Positions 16,313-21,798 of a stretch of 28,983 bases of DNA are shown here, piece after piece. The stretch covers positions 1-28,983 of IMG/VR virus record IMGVR_UViG_3300007236_002153. The stretch is one strand, 5' to 3'. The notes under the pieces were generated by a model, which saw nothing but the letters and a program-made list of their open reading frames with translations, did not search any database and had not been told where the DNA came from. The translations under genes were made by a program, and so were the position numbers. The stretch comes from a virus. How positions within the stretch are numbered: position 1 is the stretch's first letter; each line of letters starts with the position of its first letter.

Positions 16313-16809
16313 AGACAGAAGGCGAAATCAGACGCAAACTTCAGCAGGCGCAGTATCGCCATGTGAAGAAGATTCTGCGTACCAAATTTCGCCACCTCGG
16401 TGACGGCGAGTGGCCCTCCAACGAAGTGGAGAGCATCAAGTCGGACTACAAGGAGTTCTTTTCTGTCTCCCCCACCCACGTCATAGCTCAACAGTTCCCA
16501 GACGTGGCCGCTCTGATGTGGGTATTGGAGGCACAGCCCGACCAGCCCCTCATGCCCAACGGCTCCCTCGTGGGTCGTATGGGTGGGGTCATGCTTTGGG
16601 CAGACTCCGAAGAGGACGCGGACTTGGCCCGGTCCATGATCGACAAGATCGTGGAAGCCGCCACACGCGAGCCTGACCCCCCGGAACCCAAGACCACCGA
16701 GACCAACTGGGGTCGGGCACATACTGAGAGCGGCACCAGCGTGGTTCCTGTGAGTGAGACGGGTCTGGAGCCCGTGAAGAAGTCGTGGTGGCATAGGTTG
16801 TTCGGATGA
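16309..16809 (+). CDS. Hypothetical protein with basic N-terminus
   Basis: 166 aa, starting and ending with ATGA overlaps (16309-16312 and 16806-16809). Residues 1-30 are basic and helical (EIRRKLQQAQYRHVKKIL), a style seen in other phage hypotheticals. The middle (about 50-115) is mixed alpha/beta (FPDVAALMWVLEAQP; GRMGGVMLWADSEEDADLA). Residues 118-155 look disordered, and the protein ends in an aromatic-basic tail KKSWWHRLFG. Short hydrophobic-aromatic C-termini in phage replication proteins can dock on sliding clamps, and a clamp-like gene lies just upstream, but the tail does not match a defined clamp box. Function unknown. Confidence 0.6.
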   Translation: MKTEGEIRRKLQQAQYRHVKKILRTKFRHLGDGEWPSNEVESIKSDYKEFFSVSPTHVIAQQFPDVAALMWVLEAQPDQPLMPNGSLVGRMGGVMLWADSEEDADLARSMIDKIVEAATREPDPPEPKTTETNWGRAHTESGTSVVPVSETGLEPVKKSWWHRLFG

Positions 16810-17327
16810 ATTCTAACCTCTTGGTGGTCGTTCCCCTCCACCACAAGAAGACCCCTATCATGCTCGACCGGGTTCCTGCTCCTGCTGGCCCCGATGCAGG
16901 GCCATTTCTGGTTTCCTCCAGTCGGTCCCTTATGTGGGTGTCCAGAGCTTTCGAAGGTGGCTTCCTCCGTCTCGCCATCAGAAACACCGACACCGACACC
17001 CTGTATAGAGAGATAGTGGAGTCGGTCGCTCAGGAGGGACTGGAAAAGGGCTGGGGGAACGTTCAGCCCCCCACCAAGGAAGGTGTGCTGGAGGGCATGA
17101 ACCACCTCTCCTATTATGGATTTTCCGAGTTCACCCTCCTGTACGGGGAAGACTTTGATATAGGCTTGTGCCCCAACATGAACAGGTCCCCGGCCTCGTG
17201 GCTCCCAAGCTCCTGGGCGGTCATGGTACCAGACCGAGAATACGTCGGGGTGGTCTACAAGTTCGACGGGGGGAAGGTCGGGACCTTGGTCCACAACCCC
17301 TCACGAGGGATCGTGGTGATAAAGTGA
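16806..17327 (+). CDS. Hypothetical protein
   Basis: 173 aa, coupled to both neighbours by ATGA (16806) and GTGA (17324). Not recognised. Composition is that of a globular alpha/beta protein: LLVVVPLHHKK at the start, FLVSSSRSLMWVSRAFEGG in the middle, FTLLYGEDFDIGLCPNMNR later, and a beta-rich end (YVGVVYKFDGGKVGTLVHN). No Cys pair, nucleotide-binding loop or membrane segment is visible. It lies between the recombination and purine blocks. Confidence 0.6.
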   Translation: MNSNLLVVVPLHHKKTPIMLDRVPAPAGPDAGPFLVSSSRSLMWVSRAFEGGFLRLAIRNTDTDTLYREIVESVAQEGLEKGWGNVQPPTKEGVLEGMNHLSYYGFSEFTLLYGEDFDIGLCPNMNRSPASWLPSSWAVMVPDREYVGVVYKFDGGKVGTLVHNPSRGIVVIK

Positions 17328-17560
17328 TCCCTCCTGTTGTTCTGTCGGTATTTTCTGATTTTCCCCACGTCCAGACTGTGGTTTGGGACGGAGAAGTTGA
17401 GGTCAACGGGTCCAAAGTGGGGAACCCAGAAATCTTTGAACCATTGTGGGACTTCTTTGTCGAAACTCCGCACGTTCGTTATGACCGTGCGGAGGTAAGC
17501 GCCGAATCCCCGACTGGTATACTCCCCAACCCCCTAACAACCTTAGGATCAGACTCATGA
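17324..17560 (+). CDS. Small hypothetical protein upstream of the PurZ-like gene
   Basis: 78 aa from GTG 17324, which overlaps the previous stop (GTGA); its own stop overlaps the PurZ-like start (ATGA at 17557). The SD is weak. The sequence starts IPPVVLSVFSDFPHVQTVVW and is mostly short strands. The unbroken chain of stop-start overlaps is the main evidence that it is a gene. A longer frame opening at 17168 lies inside the previous gene and is not supported. A candidate promoter and a hairpin for the next gene lie in its 3' end. Confidence 0.45.
   Translation: MIPPVVLSVFSDFPHVQTVVWDGEVEVNGSKVGNPEIFEPLWDFFVETPHVRYDRAEVSAESPTGILPNPLTTLGSDS
17515..17523 (+). promoter_or_regulatory. Possible extended -10 promoter for the purine block
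   Basis: TGGTATACT (TG at 17515, TATACT 17518-17523) fits an extended -10 element, 34 bases before the ATG of the PurZ-like gene. No -35 is visible at the expected distance. It lies inside the end of the small upstream gene. Confidence 0.3.
17533..17547 (+). promoter_or_regulatory. Hairpin over the SD of the PurZ-like gene
   Basis: CCTAA (17533-17537), loop CAACC, TTAGG (17543-17547). The 3' arm includes the AGG of the SD (TTAGGA) for the ATG at 17557. The stem is only 5 bp. Confidence 0.3.
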
Positions 17561-18636
17561 GTGGTAGAAAGAGAGAAGTGGTTGCTGTCATTGGCGCACA
17601 ATTCGGCAGTGAGGGCAAGGGCAAGGTCGTTGACTGCCTTGTCAAGAACATGGACGGTGGAAACGGGTTCGACGTTGCCGTTCGGACTGGTGGTCCCAAC
17701 GCTGGGCACACCTTCTACACCAAGGACGGCAAGGCGTGGGTCATGCAGTCCATCCCGTGTGCTTGGGAAGACCCCACCACCAAGCTCGTCATCGGTGCGG
17801 GTGCTCTGTTCGACCCGGAGCAGATCAACGCAGAGATCGACCGCATCGAGGCCGAATACGGTGAGGGCTACATCACCAACCGCCTCTACGTTGATCCCAA
17901 CGCTGCCGTCATCGCTCAGGACCACCGCGACTTCGAGGGCGGCACCAAGGGTGACGCCCACGCCAAGATCGGCTCCACGGGCAAGGGGGTTGGTATCGCT
18001 CGCGCTGTCCATATCGCTCGTGGGCTCGGCTGGCACGGCGAACTCTCCACTGGCACCGTCGCTTCCCGTGGGCTGAAGGGTCGCTGGATCGAGGCCGACA
18101 CCGTTGAGATCATCCAGCAGGGCGACCGCATCCTGCTGGAGGGCACCCAGGGTGCTGGTCTCTCGCTTCTCCACGGTCCTTGGCCGAAGACCACCAGCGC
18201 CGACATTGGTGTCGCCTCCATGATGTCCGAGGCCGGTGTCCCCCCCGGTGACCGCCCCGTGGTCGTCTGGTACGCCACCCGCACTATGCCGATCCGCGTC
18301 GCTGGTCCCTCCGGTCCTCTCCCCGGCGAAATGACCTGGGAAGAGGTGTCCAAGTCCGCAGGCCGCGTGGTCATCGAGCGCACCACCGTGACCAAGAAGG
18401 TCCGCCGCATCGGTCGCTTCGATATGAAGGAGTTCAAGCGCTCTGTGGCCCGCAATGGTGCGGGCAAGGTGCTTTTGACCTTCTGCGACTACCTCGACGG
18501 CGGCAAGCCCGTCAATGAGGACGGATCCCTCGCTCCCGAGACTCAGGCTCTCGTGGACGAGATCAATGGGGTGTCCGGGATCACTGTCGCCGGTATCAGC
18601 ATTGGGCCGAAGGCCAGCGAAACCATCCTCTTTTAG
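17557..18636 (+). CDS. purZ: PurZ-like 2-aminoadenylosuccinate (dGMP) synthetase
   Basis: 359 aa member of the adenylosuccinate synthetase family, far shorter than bacterial PurA (about 430 aa). Kept motifs: the P-loop-like GAQFGSEGKGK (13-23), GGPNAGHT with the catalytic His (H51), GSTGKGVG, LLEGTQGAGL and the aspartate-binding loop TTVTKKVRR. The key change is Ser18 where PurA has the catalytic Asp (GDEGKGK). Replacement of this Asp by Ser, Thr or Gly is the reported mark of PurZ, which joins aspartate to dGMP; host PurB then gives the 2-aminoadenine nucleotide dZMP. Codons are strongly C-ending, unlike the flanking genes, suggesting high expression or separate origin. The alternative is a short archaeal-like PurA acting on IMP, but that keeps the Asp. 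Confidence 0.82.
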   Translation: MSGRKREVVAVIGAQFGSEGKGKVVDCLVKNMDGGNGFDVAVRTGGPNAGHTFYTKDGKAWVMQSIPCAWEDPTTKLVIGAGALFDPEQINAEIDRIEAEYGEGYITNRLYVDPNAAVIAQDHRDFEGGTKGDAHAKIGSTGKGVGIARAVHIARGLGWHGELSTGTVASRGLKGRWIEADTVEIIQQGDRILLEGTQGAGLSLLHGPWPKTTSADIGVASMMSEAGVPPGDRPVVVWYATRTMPIRVAGPSGPLPGEMTWEEVSKSAGRVVIERTTVTKKVRRIGRFDMKEFKRSVARNGAGKVLLTFCDYLDGGKPVNEDGSLAPETQALVDEINGVSGITVAGISIGPKASETILF

Positions 18637-18653
18637 AACGGAGAACAGACGAA

Positions 18654-19382
18654 ATGTCTGATGAAAACACCCGCCAGTTCCTTGCAGGGGTCAAAGATCG
18701 AATTGACGAAGCCTTTGCGGTCATGACCGAGAAGGCAGAACTTCGTGGTACTTCCAATCTTGACGACCAGGGAGTCCACGGTGTCTTGGGTCGCATGATC
18801 CACGACAAGGGTGTTCGCATCAGACGCTGGCTGGAGACTGGTGAAGAGGACTTCGAAGCTGTCCGCGACGACGTTCTCGACACCATCAACTACGCCGCCA
18901 TCGCGTTGTTCATGGGTGACACCAATCGAGGGGCTGGTCCCGGTCCCTCGATTGGCAATCCCCTCGTCACCCACGGCGAGTTCGAAAGAGCCCACGAAAC
19001 CGACGCTGGCTGGGACGTGTACACCAGCGAAGACGTCGTGGTTCCTCCCCACACCCACTCCAACGTTCCCAGCGGCACCCGCATGGTCCCGCCCCCCGGA
19101 ACGTGGCTGTTCCTCGTGGGGCGCAGCAGCACGTGGTCGAAGCACAAGCTGATGGTCATTCCCGGTGTCATCGACGCCGGGTACTCCGGTGAGCTGTTCG
19201 CCATGGTCCACAACCCCACCGACCAGCCCGTCACCCTCCCCAAGGGGTCGCGGGTCGTGCAGGCCATCCCCATCCCCATCCCGGCTCTCAAGGTCGTGGC
19301 TGGCTCGATGGAGGACGTTCATGCTGCCGCTGAGCGGTACGGAGACCGTGGCTCCAAGGGGTTTGGTTCCTCAGGAACCTGA
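18654..19382 (+). CDS. dut: Fusion: helical Nmad1/DUF1599-like domain plus dUTPase
   Basis: 242 aa, ATG with CGGAG 12 bases upstream. Residues 1-90 are helical and contain GRMIHDKGVRIRRWL and RDDVLDTINYAAIAL, which resemble Nmad1/DUF1599 and, more loosely, MazG-type pyrophosphatases (acidic EKAE and DVLD pairs). Residues 115-242 are a complete trimeric dUTPase: AGWD (118-121), GRSS (156-159), GVIDAGYSGE (171-180, with D174 and Y177), GSRVVQ (198-203) and RGSKGFGSSG (232-241). The dUTPase removes dUTP and gives dUMP. The N-terminal domain could hydrolyse another nucleotide; being next to the PurZ-like gene, dGTP is a candidate, as with MazZ. This last point is inference. Confidence 0.88.
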   Translation: MSDENTRQFLAGVKDRIDEAFAVMTEKAELRGTSNLDDQGVHGVLGRMIHDKGVRIRRWLETGEEDFEAVRDDVLDTINYAAIALFMGDTNRGAGPGPSIGNPLVTHGEFERAHETDAGWDVYTSEDVVVPPHTHSNVPSGTRMVPPPGTWLFLVGRSSTWSKHKLMVIPGVIDAGYSGELFAMVHNPTDQPVTLPKGSRVVQAIPIPIPALKVVAGSMEDVHAAAERYGDRGSKGFGSSGT

Positions 19383-19411
19383 ATGACCTTTTCGTTAGGG
19401 TTTTTTATAGT
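19383..19411 (+). promoter_or_regulatory. Candidate sigma70-like promoter
   Basis: ATGACC (19383-19388, 4 of 6 matches to the -35), a 17-bp spacer, and TATAGT (19406-19411, 5 of 6 to the -10), in the 68-base gap after the dUTPase gene. Start of transcription would fall near 19418, at the foot of the hairpin at 19413-19440. Confidence 0.4.
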
Positions 19412-19412
19412 C

Positions 19413-19440
19413 CCGGTTGGGTGTTCTTTCATCCAACCGG
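19413..19440 (+). promoter_or_regulatory. 11-bp hairpin next to the ribosome binding site
   Basis: CCGGTTGGGTG (19413-19423) pairs with CATCCAACCGG (19430-19440), one G-T pair, with loop TTCTTT. The foot of the 3' arm supplies the GG of the SD GGAG (19439-19442) for the gene at 19451. No T-tract follows, so translational control or a protein-binding operator is as likely as termination. Confidence 0.55.
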
Positions 19441-19450
19441 AGAAATAAGT

Positions 19451-20050
19451 ATGAAGAATCTCACTGCTTCCGATCGCAAGGTCCTCATTCGACTCGCTTC
19501 TTCGCTCCCGAAGGGAGACAAGTCGCGCAGGACTATCTTGTCTGGTCTCAGCAAAGTCGCAGCCAAGAAGGTCGTTCTTGAGGGCCTGGACCCCCGCACC
19601 CACAAGGAAATACTGGATGCAATTGGCAAGGTGAAGCGGGTCCTTGGGGACTCTGAGTTCGTTGCCTACAACGACATCTGGTCCGGCAAGTTCCTTGATG
19701 AAGCTTCCCCAACCCGCTATGTGGAGAAGGAACAGGAAGAGTACAACCAGTCAGCCGGGTTCGGCTTGATAGGCTCTATCCTTCCCCTTCTCAGGGGTTC
19801 TGCCAGAAAAGAGGTTGAGGAGGCCCTTAGGTCACAGGGTGTTGCTGTTGTCAGCACCAAGAGTGCTCTGGAATTGGCCAAGAGCGGGCACGAAGGCGGA
19901 GGTGGCTGGAGGTGGGAAGACACCACAGCCACCTGGGGAGACTTGTGGAGACTCGTCAAAGGTAAAGCTGTAGACGCTGTGGCTGTGTCCAAGTTGGTCG
20001 GCAAGCTTGAGGACGAGTATGAGGACGAGGACGAAGACGAGGATTGGTAG
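19451..20050 (+). CDS. Hypothetical protein with acidic C-terminus
   Basis: 199 aa, ATG 19451 with GGAG nine bases upstream; an in-frame ATG at 19421 lies in the hairpin loop region and was rejected. The N-terminus has LIRLASSLPKGDKSRRTIL, a basic amphipathic segment that looks like a reusable leader module. A middle part (about 45-125) is helical (LLRGSARKEVEEALRSQG) and a Trp-rich GGWRWEDTTATWGDLW follows. The end is a run of Glu and Asp with a terminal Trp. No enzyme motif. It sits inside the purine block, between the dUTPase fusion and the IMP dehydrogenase, with its own candidate promoter, so it may be regulated separately. Function unknown. Confidence 0.65.
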   Translation: MKNLTASDRKVLIRLASSLPKGDKSRRTILSGLSKVAAKKVVLEGLDPRTHKEILDAIGKVKRVLGDSEFVAYNDIWSGKFLDEASPTRYVEKEQEEYNQSAGFGLIGSILPLLRGSARKEVEEALRSQGVAVVSTKSALELAKSGHEGGGGWRWEDTTATWGDLWRLVKGKAVDAVAVSKLVGKLEDEYEDEDEDEDW

Positions 20051-20053
20051 AAG

Positions 20054-20089
20054 GGGTACGGTATCTCCAACACCCACTAGGAGGTACCC
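20054..20089 (+). promoter_or_regulatory. SD-sequestering hairpin before the IMP dehydrogenase gene
   Basis: GGGTAC (20054-20059) pairs with GTACCC (20084-20089), and inside it CTCC (20065-20068) pairs with the SD core GGAG (20080-20083). Five bases (20060-20064) bulge on the 5' side. The same GGGTAC...GGAGGTACCC layout precedes the gene at 13257. It could act as a translational switch or a protein operator. Confidence 0.5.
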
Positions 20090-20092
20090 ACA

Positions 20093-21145
20093 ATGAAGCT
20101 CCGTTCCAACACCCCCGCCCTCACATACGACGACGTTCTTCTCGTCCCGGCTCATTCGAGGTGTCTGCCAAACGAGGTGGACACCTCGGTGCGTCTTGGG
20201 GGTCTGGACCTCAGAATCCCTATTCTTTCCTCCGCCATGGACACGGTCACTGAGTCCACGATGGCTATCGCCCTTGCTGAGGAAGGGGGACTGGGGGTCA
20301 TCCACAAGAATCTGTCTGTCGAGGAGCAGGTTCGTCAGGTTTCCGAGGTCAAGTCCAAGGGGCTTCTGGTCGGTGCCGCAGTTGGGATCGGGGAATCTGG
20401 TCTGAGCCGTGCCCACGCCCTTGTGGAAGCTGGCGTCGACCTCCTCTGTGTGGACACAGCGCATGGGCACTCAGAAGGCGTTCTCCGTGCCGTTTCCTTG
20501 GCCAGAAAGGCTTTCCCCGGCATGAATATCCTGGCTGGGTCCGTGGCCACACGGGAGGGCGCGGAAGCGGTCGCGAAGGCGGGTGCTAATATCCTCAAAG
20601 TCGGGATAGGTCCGGGCTCCATATGTACCACCAGGGTTGTGTCTGGGGTGGGTTTCCCGCAGCTTTCCGCCATAGACGAAGCTTTTGATTTCTGCTTCAA
20701 CAACGACGTCGATATAGTCGCAGATGGTGGTATCAAAGTTTCCGGCGACATAGCCAAGGCAATAGGCGTCGGAGCCACTGTGGTCATGGTGGGTTCTCTC
20801 CTGTCTGGTACCGACGAGTCACCCGGCGAGGTGTTTGAACACGGGGGTCGGAAGTACAAGACCTATCGGGGTATGGGCTCCATAGACGCCATGAAGGCTG
20901 GGTCCTCTGACAGGTATTTCCAGGACAACACCAAGAAGCTTGTGGCCGAAGGTATCAAGTCTCGTGTCCCCTACAAGGGCTCTGTTCGGGACATCGTGTA
21001 CCAGCTCGTCGGTGGCTTGCGTTCCGCCATGGGTTACACCGGACACCCCAACCTCAGCACCATGATCGGCAACTGCGAGTTTGTCCGCATAACCAGCAGC
21101 GGGATCGTGGAGAGTCGCCCCCACAGCGTCGAGCAGGTTGACTGA
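20093..21145 (+). CDS. guaB: IMP dehydrogenase lacking the CBS (Bateman) domains
   Basis: 350 aa, ATG with AGGAGG (20079-20084). Converts IMP to XMP with NAD, the first step to GMP. Motifs: TYDDVLLVPAHS near the N-terminus, SSAMDTVTE, the catalytic loop GIGPGSICTTR with Cys178, DGGIKVSGD, then YRGMGSIDAM, SSDRYFQ (the Arg-Tyr dyad, R274-Y275), EGIKSRVPYKG and GGLRSAMGYTG. The DRYFQ flap and EG-RVPYKG show it is IMPDH, not the similar-sized GMP reductase. Where bacterial IMPDH has a roughly 120-residue CBS pair, this protein goes straight from SVEEQVRQVSEVKSK to LLVGAAVG (about residues 85-95). Without CBS domains it should escape purine-nucleotide regulation. No guaA is present. Confidence 0.9.
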   Translation: MKLRSNTPALTYDDVLLVPAHSRCLPNEVDTSVRLGGLDLRIPILSSAMDTVTESTMAIALAEEGGLGVIHKNLSVEEQVRQVSEVKSKGLLVGAAVGIGESGLSRAHALVEAGVDLLCVDTAHGHSEGVLRAVSLARKAFPGMNILAGSVATREGAEAVAKAGANILKVGIGPGSICTTRVVSGVGFPQLSAIDEAFDFCFNNDVDIVADGGIKVSGDIAKAIGVGATVVMVGSLLSGTDESPGEVFEHGGRKYKTYRGMGSIDAMKAGSSDRYFQDNTKKLVAEGIKSRVPYKGSVRDIVYQLVGGLRSAMGYTGHPNLSTMIGNCEFVRITSSGIVESRPHSVEQVD

Positions 21146-21173
21146 TTTCTCGTTGAAGATGGAGGTGTTCCCC

Positions 21174-21227
21174 GTGGAACGGGATCCCTACGAAATCAGC
21201 GTGACCATTTCCGCAAAGGTCCGCTGA
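21174..21227 (+). CDS. Possible 17-codon ORF
   Basis: GTG with GGAGG (21161-21165) eight bases upstream, then 16 codons (peptide ERDPYEISVTISAKVR after the start) and TGA. An in-frame ATG at 21159 would give 22 codons. The SD-GTG layout resembles that of the gene at 13257. It lies in the 134-base gap after the IMP dehydrogenase gene. It could be a leader peptide, a small protein or chance; no homologue is known to me. Confidence 0.3.
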   Translation: MERDPYEISVTISAKVR

Positions 21228-21229
21228 AC

Positions 21230-21274
21230 TGCTCCAGACTGTATAAGAGGATGCCCCCGTAACCCATTGGAGCA
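21230..21274 (+). promoter_or_regulatory. Inverted repeat enclosing a -10-like box and covering the SD
   Basis: TGCTCCA (21230-21236) and TGGAGCA (21268-21274) are perfect inverted repeats 31 bases apart. The 3' copy contains the GGAG of the SD for the ATG at 21280. Between them is TATAAG (21242-21247), a possible -10. If that box is used, only the 3' arm would be in the transcript; with read-through both arms are, and the SD could be masked. Confidence 0.4.
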
Positions 21275-21279
21275 CTCTC

Positions 21280-21795
21280 ATGAGCGTGGTATTTCCTGAG
21301 TCATCGGACCCTATGTCTTGGGTCACCAAGGATGGTCGAGTCCACAACATCTCGAAGATGGAGGACCGCCACATCCACAAGGCATTGAAGCACCTGTACT
21401 CTCTTTCTGAGTCCGACGTCAGACAGGGTCTTCACCGTATGGTCAACGACCTCGAAAAGGAACACGGTGGTCCCACCGTGTTCTCCATGCGGCTCCATAA
21501 GGTTGCCTCCTTCGGCTCCCTTCGTGAGGCCAGAGTCTCCTACACCCCCCAGCTTCCCCACCTGGAAGCCGAAGCTGAACTGAGGAACATTGGTGGGTGG
21601 AGGTACCTCGTGTCCGACTCTCAGGTGCACAAGTCTCTGGGGGAGGTGCTTGGCGGCGCGGCCAACATCGTGAAGACCTACAAGTCCCTGGGCCACAACC
21701 CCAACGTTCCCATCAAGGCAGAGATCGAGAGCATCGTGAACGCAGTCGAACTCCTGGAGAAGGCTGGGTACCGATTTGAGTCCTACCCCCGTTAG
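21280..21795 (+). CDS. Phage hypothetical protein
   Basis: 171 aa, ATG with TTGGAG upstream. The opening (SWVTKDGRVHNISKMEDRHI, then HKALKHL) resembles a short domain I recall from other phage proteins, beginning 'W-T-dG----I--M-d-HL'. The rest has a beta-rich middle (VFSMRLHKVASFGSLREARV) and helical C-terminal parts (IESIVNAVELLEKAGYRF). No metal, nucleotide or HD-phosphohydrolase motif is present, so it is not DatZ. It ends three bases before the stop of the convergent minus-strand gene. Confidence 0.65.
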   Translation: MSVVFPESSDPMSWVTKDGRVHNISKMEDRHIHKALKHLYSLSESDVRQGLHRMVNDLEKEHGGPTVFSMRLHKVASFGSLREARVSYTPQLPHLEAEAELRNIGGWRYLVSDSQVHKSLGEVLGGAANIVKTYKSLGHNPNVPIKAEIESIVNAVELLEKAGYRFESYPR

Positions 21796-21798
21796 GAT

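Noticed and set aside
16309-16809. Canonical clamp-binding tail
   Set aside because: The KKSWWHRLFG end is aromatic and near a clamp-like gene, but it does not match a defined clamp-binding box, so it is mentioned only in the gene entry.
17557-18636. Ordinary PurA adenylosuccinate synthetase
   Set aside because: The catalytic Asp is Ser, the protein is about 70 residues short, and it is next to other nucleotide-diversion genes.
20093-21145. GMP reductase instead of IMP dehydrogenase
   Set aside because: The length fits GuaC, but DRYFQ and the EGI-RVPYKG segment are IMPDH features absent from GMP reductase.
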